A stretch of DNA of 64,000 nt from contig JAHLJT010009436.1 in assembly GCA_031308135.1 (NCBI GenBank), forward strand, positions 143,703,608 through 143,767,607, in the 5' to 3' direction. Numbering within the stretch: position 1 is the first letter of the stretch; every line of letters starts with the position of its first letter. The DNA comes from Acheta domesticus (lineage: Eukaryota; Arthropoda; Insecta; Orthoptera; Gryllidae). Shown here piece after piece: positions 34,790 to 46,269 of the stretch. The position numbers and the translations under genes are program-made. The notes below the pieces were generated by a model, which did not search any database, had not been told where the DNA came from, and was given only the letters and a program-made list of their open reading frames with translations.

Positions 34790-35285
34790 TCCGGGCAGAC
34801 GGATGAACGGACGGGCAGACGGACAGACAGCCAGACGGTCGAACGGGCAGGCAAATGAACGAACGGACTGACAGATGGACGAACGGGCTGAAGAACGAAA
34901 GTATAAAAGGAGGAAAGGACAGACGGACGAGCGGAGAGATGGACGAACGGACGATCAGAAAGACAGAGGATCGTAAAGGCACGAACGGACGGACGAACAG
35001 ACGGACGGACAGACGGATAGACGGACGGACAGACGGACAGAAAGATGGACGGAGAGTCGGACGAACAGACGGACGGACGGACAGACGGACGAGCGAAAGG
35101 ACGAACAGAGTGACAAACGGATGGACATGCAAACGAACGTACAGACGGACGGATAGACGGACAAACGGACGAACAGACGAATGAAAGGACGGCAGACGAC
35201 CGAACGGACAGACGTACGAATCGATGGTCAGACGAACAAAGGGACAGATGGACGAACGGAGGGACAGGAGGACGAACGCAGTATG
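34790..35285. repeat. Degenerate (GACG)n / GACAGACG array, ~500 bp
   Basis: Tetranucleotide-based array of ga(c/a)(g/a) units (gacggacagacggacg and variants). It begins after R3-like sequence (ctagtattccgggcagacgg), matching the seed position in R3/R4 copies. All frames stay open on the minus strand because the repeat lacks stops; those frames (VRPSV-type) are not genes. Confidence 0.9.
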
Positions 35286-35289
35286 AGAG

Positions 35290-36935
35290 ACCCATTTTAG
35301 TTGCCAAAACTAATAACTGTAGATTGTGAAGAATGTAGTAAGTATTAATGCATCTCGCGCATAATTCTGCAGACAAAAGTACAAAACCCACACAATATTG
35401 ATGTTTTTTAACTAAAATGATGAATTAATACATGCCAGCTTAACTCCAACTATTCGCTATCTAATTATACTGCATCCAATAGTCTTCTTGAATTAAACTA
35501 TCTTTCAAAACACTTTCATCATTCTTCAAATCATCTTCATCTTTACACTTTTCTTGTTCTTTATTCCTCTTCTTCTCTGTGACTTCCGCGTTTTCTTTCT
35601 TTGTCAATGTCGCTATTATTTTAGAGTGATTTTGAAATTTGTTCTGTCGTCTAATCCTATTTTCTAAATTAATACTAGAAATAACTGTAACGGAAGTGTC
35701 CATTGCTTTATAAAAAATGTACTCCAAATTATTCTGCCTGATGTTTTTTCTTGCCCGATGCTATAGATTATTATTGTATGTTTTATTTCTTATGAATGTC
35801 CTCTCTTCTTTAAAATAACCTAATGGTAATCCTGAATTTTCAGATGACATCATCTTTTGCCTGCGCACGGAGTGGTATCCGAGTGGCAACAAACGATGCG
35901 ATAGAAAGATTGCTAGGAATGTAAATTTTTGCCAATGCACTGATAAGCTCAAAATGCCTTCAAAAGTGTAAGTTCAAATAATTACCGCATTAATATTGCT
36001 AACATTTAGCATACAGTCCATTTACTGAATGGCATCTTATAAAAACACTATTCGTTTCGATGTGTGCTCCAAAATATTTTGTAAAGGAAGTTCCGCAACT
36101 ATGCTTGTATTAACGTTCTATATGTAGATTATCTATATGTAGGTATATACAATTCCAAACTTTCTTGTAGTCGGGATAGATACTACACTGTGTTTAAGCT
36201 TAAACTATTATTGCTTACTTAAAATATTGTCTAAAGTAAATTCTTCTTCTTGTCAAATATTGATGATTACTTTGTTTTCTAAAATAAGCTCCAGCGCTTC
36301 TTCGCGTGTGTAAAATTTATTTTTCTCTTAAAGGACACAGTCTCCTCATTTTTTTATTTATTTATAGTGTATATTCTTTTAAAACTACTGTTTTCGCGCT
36401 TTCTTTCATAATGCGAGGCAATATTTGCCGCTTGCACAATTGCTACCTTTCGTGTGACCACAGGGCGTGTTCTAATTGATTTTTTTGCAAAATAGAAGAC
36501 TATGTTGACCAGATGATGAAAGTAATGGCATTTATTTTATCTTGATGATGAAGTTAGCATTGAGTCAAACACTAATTTTCTAATAAAAGTATTCTCAACG
36601 TTTATCTATAGACCTTGTTTCATAATTTTGGTATAAACGGTACATTTTGAAACAAATTTTCTATACATACAATGAATGTATTTAATGTTTAATATTCTCA
36701 ATTATTTAGTCGAAGTTAGCGTAATCTTTTTGTGTCAATCACAAACTGTACCGAACAAATCGAGTAAGTCTTCGTTTCTGAAATAATGCAGGTCTAAAGA
36801 AAAACAATAATTTGTCAAAAGTTGCACTTTGTTGCAGGTGTAATTTGTTGGAACATGATTAATTAATAACATACTAACAAAATAAGCAGTCAAACCCAAT
36901 TTTTTAAAGGTTTTTGTCAATTTTTTAAAGGTCAA
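35290..36935. other. AT-rich intron sequence, nothing firm
   Basis: A minus-strand frame at 35461-35727 (88 codons) has a charged coiled-coil-like tail (KKENAEVTEKKRNKEQEK). It is AT-rich and has no recognised domain; it may be a decayed transposon ORF. Confidence 0.4.
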
Positions 36936-37335
36936 ATCAAATTTTGAAGTTATCGCCAATAGAACTAAAACTCACAGCAATGAATAAAGCGGCAATTTTT
37001 AGGAACTGTGGATTGAGTTGTGCATTAAAACTAATTGCTATGAAAAATATATTCATGTATGATAACAAAATGACCAATATCAAAGAAAACAATAAATATG
37101 CAAAGACAACACACTTTACAACTTTACCTAAGCTCAACGGCTCGCACTTCGGGGCGGAGACCGAACGGGCATGTACCGACTTCACAAGCGCGCCTGGAGG
37201 CAAGGGAGCCAACAATCACCAAAATGGGTCCTAAACAGTTATTTTTGAAATGTTTACTTCACATTGTAATGTACGGCGAGTTAATTATGAAAGTTGAAAA
37301 ATTACATTTTGCCACACAATCGGATCTCAGAAACC

Positions 37336-37555
37336 GTAGTGGAACCGAGGGACAGACGGAAGAACAGAGGTACAGAAAGACGAACGGAGGCACATACGAA
37401 CGAAAGGAGGGATAGACGGACGAACGGAGGAACAGATGGACGAATGAACGGAGGGACAGAGGGACGAACGAACGGACAGACGGACGGACAGAGATACGAG
37501 CGTACGGACGAACCGACGGACAGACGGACGAACGTGAGGACAGACGTTCGTCCAA
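37336..37555. repeat. Second degenerate (GACG)n array
   Basis: About 220 bp of gacgaacgg / gacagacgg units after ggatctcagaaaccgtagtg. Same composition as the array at 34790 and adjoining R4-like sequence on its right. Open frames across it are artefacts. Confidence 0.88.
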
Positions 37556-38067
37556 AACATAACCATCTTAAATTTTAAAAAAAATACTGAGATTCGGATC
37601 TACGCCATTTTATATAATTACATTGTTTTATTCGAGCAAAAAATTAAACAAACTTCGTCAGACTGTAATTTTGTGAAAGTGTTTCTCAAAAACCACTAAA
37701 AGTTTTTTAAAATTCTTTTGTGAAATGAACAATACTTGCTCAATAGACTCTGTTCATCTTTCATTTTTCTAACATTGTTTAATCCTACATATTGATTAAA
37801 AATGTATGTTAATTTGAGATTCCTTCCTCGATAACCTTCGATGTTACATGTATATATTATATTTGTAATTATGTTCAAATGGTAAAATTCATGTCAGGCA
37901 TTAACTGTCGACCAAGGAAAATCAATTATTAAAATAAAAAAGAATATGTCATTTTTTCTTTAACGCCTCTGGAATTCTATAAACTCTTTTTCGAAACTCT
38001 TTTTCGAAATTCTTTTACTCTTTCTGATAATGTAGAAATGTCTTACAAAATACTTTTCAACATAGGT

Positions 38068-38348
38068 AAAGGTATCCCTGTGCAACTGCAGACAGGCCGA
38101 AGTGGCCCACAGGGGAGGTGAAGGTAAGGTTCCAGATTCGTTGCTGTCGGCAAAATGAGGTTGTGTGGTGAGCACAACGCTTCGGCCGCCCCAGGAAAGA
38201 TCCTGGTACTCACTTGGAAAGGAGGCTGAGTCGACCTCACAGCTGCCCTGAATGGAAAGCACCAGATATAAATGCCAACATACGCCGGAGTCGAACTTCA
38301 GTCCTTCAGGTCAGGAAGCCAGTGCCCTAACACTGAGCCACCGCGGCT
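38068..38348 (-). mobile_element. SINE-D copy
   Basis: The minus strand starts at 38348 with agccgcggtggctcagtgtt, an A box, and a B-box-like gaagttcgactcc about 45 nt later. The GC-rich body includes ggggcggccgaagcgttgtg and ends gggatacctttac. Single copy in this window; the pol III-type head supports a tRNA-derived SINE. Confidence 0.8.
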
Positions 38349-38349
38349 A

Positions 38350-40160
38350 CAGCTATTTTTCAATACTAGATCCTTTTATCACTGAACTTACACGTTCTTA
38401 CAATTATTGTTATATTTTCGGTAATTTGGTGTTATATTGTGTAAGAAATATTGCTATCTTTTGACCTCTGCTTTAGATGTTAAATCATTACCAGCAGACT
38501 AGAGCCACAAATTTGACGCTTTCGTTGTAAAAGCTTTTAAGAGCTTGTTTAGTTGGACTCGAGTGGGTGACGAGCTCGTGAAGAAACGCACCCAGAAATG
38601 ATTCAAGTATGTAATAATATACTTTGCAGTCGACCTTCGCAGTGCCTAGGATGCGCACGGGATGGTGTCACTTGCCCGGACGAGCTTCGCCTGTGGCCCC
38701 AAAGCTTAGGGTATAACTGACACTAATGAGAGGAATTTTTGTCAACCGGAATTTTGTAAATTATACCTGTTGCGATAAAACCCAAATATTTGGAGGTTCT
38801 TTAGGTTTTCTTACAACTTTCTCTGAGAAGCCTACTTTTTCGAGATGGCTAAACATTAAATTTGAATTTAGTCCTCCCCCAGAAAATAATATAACCATTG
38901 AAAGAAAAAAAGAGACTTCCGGAATTTTTTCCTGGGTCAGAGACTTAGTGGCTGAACTATAAGGGCCTCATTAGCATTTTCAAACTGGCCGTAACCTAAA
39001 CTATTTGGGCTTTGAGAGTCTCCCCATTCGCGTAACGGGGGTCGCCCGCAATCTTGAGCGTTCCCCATTCTCTCCACCTCTCCTCTTTATAAATTAGTAT
39101 GTTGTTCATACATGCACTCACTTCTACAATAGAAAACGATTGCAATGATTTCACAGGAAATTTGAATTATAAATGCAAAACAACATGCGTACTTCGAAAA
39201 GACGCATCAGAAACTTGGGTAATTCAATGTAAGTAGGCAAACAATTACATTTTATAAGTATTCAATTCCAAATGACGTCGGAAGCAAACAAGGAAACTTG
39301 TCTAATTGTGTGTCTGTGGTCACTTAGCCAAGGAATAAGTTCAAATGTTACATTCACGAGGAATATCTTTAAAATACGCACGTCATATTTTAAGCAGTCA
39401 CTTTTGCTTCAGGATTCCCTTGCTCCATAAATGTCGATCATAAATTCGTACCGCATACAACCAACACCTCATACAACTCAGTGTTCACAGAACATTTCAA
39501 TAAGTCTATTCGCTATCAAAAAGGCTTTTAGTAGAAACAATTTTTGGTCCCAGCTCTATCCCATTGCCGAAATGATTAATTTAAGAGGTGAATGTACAAA
39601 TAACAAGTACTGCTATAAAATGGCACAGACTTTCTTGTACTAATATGTGTCTTAATCTCTAAAGTCTTGGCTAGCTCTTCATGCCCCACCCTCTTCCCAG
39701 CTGCTATATATGGCCGCCTATTTTTCTCCTGTTCTCAATTTTTTGGTTCTCCAATTGTAGAATTGTATTAATAGTTCATATTGTTGATGGGTAAAACTTG
39801 GTCCGTTTTGCAAATTTTCATTGAAATATTTGCAACATTATTCACAATAACGACGCCAATTATATTCACAAACACAATAATGCATAAAAACGTGCATAAT
39901 GTAAAATTTAACGACGTGAAAGATGTTTCAAAACTATGATTTGTAATTTTTAAGAAATCGAAAAAAAATCAAAATGTCGTTATGTCATGTTATTCGGTGC
40001 TTTTAGGCATGGAAGACGTTTACAGAACTAGTGTGTTACAAGCATATATGCTCTCGCGTTATTGGAAAGAGCTACTAATATTGAAATATTGCATTTTCTG
40101 CGCTACTAACACCTCAGCTAATACTTGAATTCAAATTTTTATTGTATTCATTTTGATAGA
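38350..40160. other. Intron sequence, nothing recognised
   Basis: A GC-rich patch near 38640-38700 and a 78-codon frame at 38726-38962 were inspected without finding a family or splice structure. Confidence 0.4.
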
Positions 40161-40164
40161 CAGG

Positions 40165-40790
40165 AGCAGCAGCCGTTTTCTAGGAAAAGTAGCTCAAAAT
40201 TCCGCATTTTCAGAAACGCTCAAAGTCCATTTTCTCATAAATGGCTCAAAAAACTTTTCATCAAACTTTTCGAACGGGTACTGCTAATTCCACTCTTTAA
40301 TATATCGTGAAGTTCATTTGAGGGTATTTTTTATTTTTTCAAAAATTATACAAATGTAATATTTTTGAAAGATGTCTCACACCGTTAATATGCAATTTGC
40401 AGCAATTTGTAAACACTATTGTATTTGTGAGCTAAAGTTCTTCAAATGACTTTAAGTGAAGTTTTACAAAAAATGTCTGTACAAATTAGGTTCAAATTTT
40501 GAATATACAGTAACGCTTAAATGCCAGTTTCTTAAAAATCGCTCCAAAGTTTTCAAAGAAAATTGCCATTTTGCAGGACGATTTACTATTTATGAATACT
40601 CTTAAAATTATATTTCCGTTCCATTGTTATGAAACCGAAAAATTAGGATCACAAAAAAAAGAATTGGCTGCGATAGATGGCAGCTGGCAAAGTTATGTGG
40701 AAAGTCCGAATTGCTAGACGAGACCAAAGGAAATAGAAAACTAATATGGGAAAGTCTATTGCATACTGTAGCACCACTAGCTTTAGCCTA
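40165..40790 (+). repeat. R3 interspersed repeat, copy 4 (3' half)
   Basis: From aagtagctcaaaattccgca through tccattttctcataaatggc to atagatggcagctggcaaag and the terminal gtagcaccactag. Same order as copies 1 and 2. Confidence 0.7.
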
Positions 40791-40904
40791 ATACATGCAA
40801 CAGAAGCTGAGAAAAAATAAAACATGAAAAACACGCTTCTCGTTGTATTTCTGCAACAGATTACCCTAGGAGGCTGATTTTTTGGGAAGCTACGAAATTT
40901 TTTT

Positions 40905-41400
40905 CAGTAACCCCCCAAATCAGAAGTGAGCATGTGGTTACGCTCCGCTAGCGAAAAGGCGCAGCCCCACCCTTTCCTCTCACCGAGCGGTGGGAGTTAA
41001 AAACCCGAACCCGGCAGCGGAGCGCCCTTTCTTTCTTAGTCACTCACTGCAACCGACGTCTCACACCGGGGACCACCACCCGGCCGTGTGGTGTACGAGA
41101 CGAGAAGGGCGGACAAGGACGGTACTCCTGGGCTCTGTGGGCGCCGCCCACAGGCTCAGCCACCGAGATCTTCGACAGCGTACAACTTTAAGCTGCTACT
41201 GGCGGGCAAACTGCTCGCCGCACAGTGCGGTAGTAGCAAAGTTACCTGCCACAGCCGGCTGTCGACCTACGCTGCCGGCGCCACGTCTCCAATTTGGACA
41301 TCGGGCGTCAAGAACGCCGCCCTACTGGAATTCCTTTGTTTCGTTGATTTTTTTTTCTGTTAAACTTTCATGTATATAGTTTGTGGTGAATTAAAGTAAA
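40905..41400 (+). mobile_element. GC-rich LTR-like block (possible solo LTR)
   Basis: An abrupt GC-rich segment with a promoter-like ggtgggagttaaaaacccg, then cttagtcactcactgcaacc and a terminal AT-rich gtgaattaaagtaaatgaaa. The layout resembles an LTR (promoter, R, polyadenylation region). I could not fix TG...CA ends or a target duplication. The frames across it (for example 40990-41379) match nothing recognised. Confidence 0.3.
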
Positions 41401-41579
41401 TGAAAGTATTTCTGTGCTAGACATCGAAACATGGATTCTGCAAATATATTTTTTATTCTCTTTCATATGAGCATCGTCATTTTTGATTTGGTTTGGGCGC
41501 ACTTTTCATCACCTTACTCAGCCACACCCTTTGGAGGCATCCCAATTCCCACACTTTATCTTAGACTCCAAAATATTAC

Positions 41580-42410
41580 TTTTACCTCTGTTAGCTGAGT
41601 ACCACAAAAAAATTGAACATTATGAGAAAATTTAAACAGATGGCTCAAAAATAATGGAAAATCTGGTTGTCAATCATCTGAACCTCGTCCTTTATTGATG
41701 AGTTCTTGCGACTACCAGATTACTACTTATATTCTCCTATGAAGCATGAGCAATATTAAAAAGTACTGAAATGAGCTCCCAAAATGTAGAACATCCGAAT
41801 ATTCTTATCTTCTCTGACTCCATGTCCACATTGAAAGTTATAGGAAAGAGATATCCAAATAACGTCTTAATCCATAAAATTCAAGAGCTTTTATTTAATC
41901 ACCAAACCAGAATTGACAGTCAAATCAAATTAGTATGGTTACCTTTGCACTAGGAAATTCAGGGCAATGAACAAGCAGATGTAGCCCCCAAAATGCAACA
42001 TCATTCTCCAATGTTGAAGAGAGTGCATACGGTTCGACATTAAAATCTGTTTAACACCAGTATCACGAACTAATGGGACTTATTGTGGAAATCAAGCCCA
42101 TCAAAACTCCAGCTTCTCAGGACAACTGTAAATGAACCATCCTTGTCTAAACTACAAATTAGTAGGAGCAAGTAAGCCATTCTTACCGGGCTAAGGATCG
42201 GCCACTTAGAGCCTTGTTCCCGGTGTGGAATCCACACTGTGGAGCACAAGTGTCAATATCCCATCTTCTTTTTGAGTGTTTCAACTTAACAGGAGAAAGG
42301 TCATTACTGGGAATCAATACCCACTTACCTGATTTATTCAATTCAGAGGAAGGATGTGATAAAATTATAAAACTGCTAAAAGCAGCTGCGTTTGAATTGC
42401 TAATTTAAGT
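41580..42410 (+). pseudogene. Non-LTR retrotransposon RNase H and C-terminus, broken
   Basis: TDGSK at about 41636 is the first RNase H catalytic segment. ILIFSDSMSTLKVIGKRYPN (about 41800-41860), with the second Asp, and IKLVWLPLH (about 41930) follow. After a stop, IQGNEQADVAPK is the GNE.AD segment. Further on, LTGLRIGHLEPCSRCG (about 42185) and the Cys/His segment SISHLLFECFNLTGERSLL (42248-42300) form the usual C-terminal tail of I/Jockey-type LINEs carrying RNase H. Multiple stops and shifts. It may or may not belong to the same family as the RT remnant at 3555. Confidence 0.8.
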
Positions 42411-42414
42411 TATT

Positions 42415-43535
42415 CAATTCAGTTTTTTGTCCAGTTACTGTCAATCAAAAGTTGTAAATATCGATAGTAAGTTGTAAAATTGTGGAAATATCAGTGGGCG
42501 CTCATGGCATAAGCCGTTCAGGTAATATTAATTTAAACCAAACACGATGAAGAAACATGAATTTCCTTCCTGTGATAACGAAACACCAAAAATCTTCGGA
42601 TTTCGTGAGCTGGCTCGTATTAAGATCATATATAAGATCTAGTATGTTTCAGTGTGATCTGCCAATGCTAAGTACGAGCTTATCCGCGCTCTCTCAACTC
42701 GTGAATAAGATTCTTGGGCAAACAATAGAGTGCCAGGTGAATGGACGGCATTAATTTTTCGGGTCAGGACAGTTTCCCAGTTTTCTTAATGATATTGAAG
42801 AAAGACTTGTCAATAAAATCAAATGGGCGAAAAACCGGTTCAGTGTAATTACTAATTAATTTATTTCACACTCTTTTCTTCATTTCACTCAGATGAGTTG
42901 TTTAAAGATATTTTAATATATTATTTATATTTAATTCTTTAAATATTGTAATGAACAATTTTTTGATAATACTGACAGTTTTGACACAATTTTAAGAGAA
43001 ATATGGGCAATATTAAAAGAATATTAGTATAGCCAAGATATTTGGGCTCGTGCGACATGATATAAGTGTTTTATTTGTTTGCAAAAAAAATCTGTACACA
43101 TTTCTCCGGTTAATCCGATAGCTATTCTTAGGGTACATTCGACCATAATAACTCTGAAACTAATCTACAAAATGAGAACTATCTCGACCATCTATTGTTC
43201 TAGTACATTATTGGGTTTTGGTTCTTCAGCGTAATCGCACTGGAAATTGCATTTGGCCAGAAAGCAACAAAATGTCATATTCCATGTACTGTTGAATGGA
43301 GTCTTTGCAATTCTCTATGTCATGTAGAATAATATAATTTTACTCACGCTCAGTTCAGGGCCTACATAATGTAATGCACAGTTCAGGGCCTGGCAATGCA
43401 AAGTGTGAAACGTTCGCACGGTAGTGAATCTTAATAAATATATTCAAATTACTGGTAAATTCTATCGATACATAGTAAGAAATTGAGTATTTCTTCCAAA
43501 TGCCTCGAACACACTAGCTCCTAATCTGTTGTGTG
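42415..43535. other. AT-rich intron sequence, nothing recognised
   Basis: Only a short direct repeat (cagttcagggcct, twice near 43355 and 43380) was noticed. Confidence 0.4.
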
Positions 43536-43540
43536 TTATG

Positions 43541-44015
43541 GGAGGTGGTTGTGTTACCATCCCATTGGAACGTGAGATGCGATTCCCGCTTGCATGTCAG
43601 CATGCGTTGTTTTCTCTGCTCCAGGTAACTCTCACAGCTAGGAACAGTTCCATCCGAGACAAGCAGAAAGCTCCTGACTGGCCTCCCAAGTTCTCTGATA
43701 GTGCAATACATGTGTGTGTGTGTGTGTCTACTGGGAGAGTAGACGACGAGGTTGAGGAGAAAAAGGCCGCGCGTGATCCTTTGACCATTTGTTAGGGCAC
43801 CGCTCTAGCATCCGCCTGGTATTGACCGTAGAAACCATGGAACCTGCACATCAGAATAGCAGGTCACTAAAATTCTCGTGAAGTCAGCGGGTGAATTCGA
43901 CCCAGTTATCACACTAGTGTCAAAAATTCGCCCAAGTCTGGACTCTAACCTCAAAACCTCCCGGTCAACGACACTGCAGACAATTATGCTGTCTCTAAGA
44001 CATCCTCTGCATTAA
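43541..44015 (-). mobile_element. SINE-B copy
   Basis: Carries the family blocks ccgagacaagcagaaagctc, the (TG)n stretch, ttgttagggcaccgctctag, gcgggtgaattcgaccc and ctagtgtcaaaaatt. The tRNA-like head is near 43950-44015 (reversed ggttagagtccagac). Adjacent to the hairpin MITE at 44044. Confidence 0.75.
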
Positions 44016-44043
44016 CTACTTGGCTGTCTGGAAGATGCCGCGT

Positions 44044-44281
44044 CTATACTTGGGATTTAATTTCTCGGCGCTTGGGAGCGTGTTATCAAGATGGAATATC
44101 TCATGGTATTTCGCGTCGTTCTCGGTTGTGCCCCTAGGAGTCGCATGATTGCCAGCACTGCTCGATATAGTCGCGATCATGCGACTCCTAGCGGCGCAAT
44201 CAAGAACGACGCGAAATACCACGTGATATTCCATCGTAATGACACGCCCCCAAGCGCCAAGAAATAAAAACCCAAGTATAG
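44044..44281. mobile_element. Hairpin MITE, copy 2
   Basis: 238 bp with termini CTATACTTGGG and CCCAAGTATAG. The long arms (ggaatatctcatggtatttc / gaaataccacgtgatattcc; cgacgcgaaa on both) surround gctcgatatagtcgcgatca. It is the better-preserved relative of copy 1 at 6419. Ends 121 bp from the donor side of the receptor exon at 44403. Confidence 0.82.
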
Positions 44282-44402
44282 GCACAGGTACCAACGTTTC
44301 AGTCGCCATCCTGCAACCTTCAAGGCGAAACACGACTTCGAAAGGCACCTGAGCCTAGGACGCGGCGTCTCACGGTCTCCGGGCGCGGAGGCGCACACCT
44401 AC

Positions 44403-44519
44403 CTGCATGTCGGTGCGGTTCTCGAGGGCGACGAGCGGCGCGAGGGAAGCGGCGCCGCGCACGGGGTCCCACGCGCCCAGCCGCACCGCCACCAGCGACG
44501 AGTTGTCGCTCATGCGCAC
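44403..44519 (-). CDS. Ionotropic receptor exon 5: segment preceding S1
   Basis: A 39-codon phase-0/phase-0 exon between acceptor cgtgcgcag and donor GTAGGT. It begins VRMSDNSSLVAVRLGAWDP and ends LENRTDMQ. IRs commonly show Y.v......l....lG.Wd, then an RR.dl or nRt.lqG stretch just before S1. Joined to the previous exon it reads LSQLYK-VRMSDNS, and joined to the next NRTDMQ-GLPL, so the motif crosses both splice junctions intact. Two sequons (NSS, NRT) fit an extracellular location. Alternative identities such as a kainate or NMDA subunit are less likely, given the short and divergent N-terminal region. Confidence 0.84.
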
Positions 44520-44524
44520 CTGCG

Positions 44525-46265
44525 CACGCGCAACACATCCATTCCAGACATGATGGAAATACAGGAGTGAGCGAGTTCGGCGCACCGAATTTTGAGCGTT
44601 CTGCACAGCGCCAGTTTACGTCACGAACCACGTGACCACAAGATGGGCACTTCGTTTAAAACGCAAGACCAGACGCTGGCCGCCAGGAAAAATAACATGA
44701 TGAAGATGTAATTGAAATAAAAGATGCAGTAATTAAAATAAAATATGCTTCATACATTTGTTTCAATGACTTGTAACGAGATCATTTTGGTACCTGGTTG
44801 AATTTAAAATTCCCGCTAATATTGTGAGGTAAACTGATGTCGGAAGCTCATTGGCTGAAGACAGATACGTATTCAAGAGCTCACCCATGTCTTTCCATCT
44901 TGGTTCCCAACATCCCGTTGGAACTGTGGACAAAGCTAAAGAGTGCAGGGATAGGGGCGCTAGTACCATTCGATGCGAATTTGTGCAAAGTTTGCCAACT
45001 TTGCACGATTCAAATTTGAATATTTGTGAGAATTGGAAACACGCTAAAATCAAGAATATACAGTGATTATTATACTAATGAAATTTCACCCAACAGCATC
45101 CACGAATTCCATTTTGTCGTTTCCCACCTCAAAAAGCGTGTGAAAAATGGTACTTTAATACTGTAAAGTTACTTTTCACACTGAAATTACTTTACCACAC
45201 TCAGAAAGGATGGGGAGGGAGGACCATAGGGAGGTCGCGTAGCGAGGACGGTCAGTGCAATAAAATGCAATCTATATTCAATAATAAGGATCGCTAATGA
45301 AATCGAGAACACACAATTTTCTTGAAGTATCCCAATTTAATTCAACTCGTGCATTAGGAATTCTCAGATAAATACCCATGTCAGTCCGCGACTTGTTTTG
45401 CTACGTGTATTTATTTATGTTAACAACTTTAAGTTTCTAGGGGGCTAAAACACTTACCGATTTGAAGACATTGTAGAAAGCCACATGCGTACTACTGAGG
45501 TAGCAATCCTATTGGAAACTAGAATAGATTCACATTGTATTATTGAGATTATTACATTGGTGAAATGAACTCTAAAAGGTCGAATTCTCCATTTGGTTTG
45601 CACTAATGAAGATGGTATATATCCCCCCCCCAAAAAAAAACAACAAATATAACTTTTTCTTACCACCTCTTCCCTTCTGGACAATTACAAAGTGCAATAT
45701 ATCAATCAAAGCTGACATGTGGACTTGAAGGGCGCCAATAGTATAATTAATATTTTGTAAATTCTGAAACATTTTGGGGTGTAATTTCAATCGTGGAATA
45801 GTTCTATTAAATACCACTCGTGCTTTGGAAATTTCCAGAAAAAATCTCCTGTCAATACGCAGCTCAGGAGTTTATCGGAAATTTCCAGTGCTCGGCTAAT
45901 ACCACCGATGATACCTAATACTTTATTCGTCATTTATATTTATTATTCGCCATTCATGCTTATTTGATAGCATTCACCCACATGACATGACTTCCAACGA
46001 CCTCCACTCACCTACACACCATCACTTCACAACACAGCCGGACAATGCTTGTTTCTACAAATTGCGTTGTACTCCCATATTAGCACTATCTGCAAACATT
46101 TTTATGGAGATGTCATTTTGGCTGACATGAGAATGATATTTTTAGATATACTAAGTGAGTAATTTTTTTAAATAAGAGACATTTGTAATAAAAAGAAAAA
46201 TTCTGTGTGCATCATTGAAATTTATTTTTTGCACATTCTACATACTTTCATCTACTTTTCGACAT
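44525..46265. other. Intron sequence, nothing firm
   Basis: Two loosely similar stretches (45340-45400 and 45800-45870, with actcgtgc.tt.ggaa in common) suggest an old repeat. No gene. Confidence 0.4.
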
Positions 46266-46269
46266 AACT

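Larger units (their letters stand above)
5562..44402 (-). other. 38.8-kb intron of the ionotropic receptor gene
   Basis: This interval separates two phase-0 exon ends whose conceptual joint is continuous with the IR family pattern. It contains almost every transposon class seen in the window and no second host gene that I can support. Confidence 0.72.

Noticed and set aside
34776..35391. Long overlapping frames rich in VRPSVRPS / RRTDRRTD
   Set aside because: Produced by the (GACG)n array, which lacks stops in several frames on both strands.
35461..35952. Two adjacent minus-strand frames with a charged coiled-coil-like tail
   Set aside because: AT-rich, no recognised domain and no splice structure. 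Could be a decayed transposon ORF but not supportable.
37259..37578. Similar frames at the second (GACG)n array
   Set aside because: Same microsatellite artefact.
40990..41379. 129-codon plus-strand frame in the GC-rich block
   Set aside because: No domain and no splice-consistent partner. More likely part of an LTR-like repeat.
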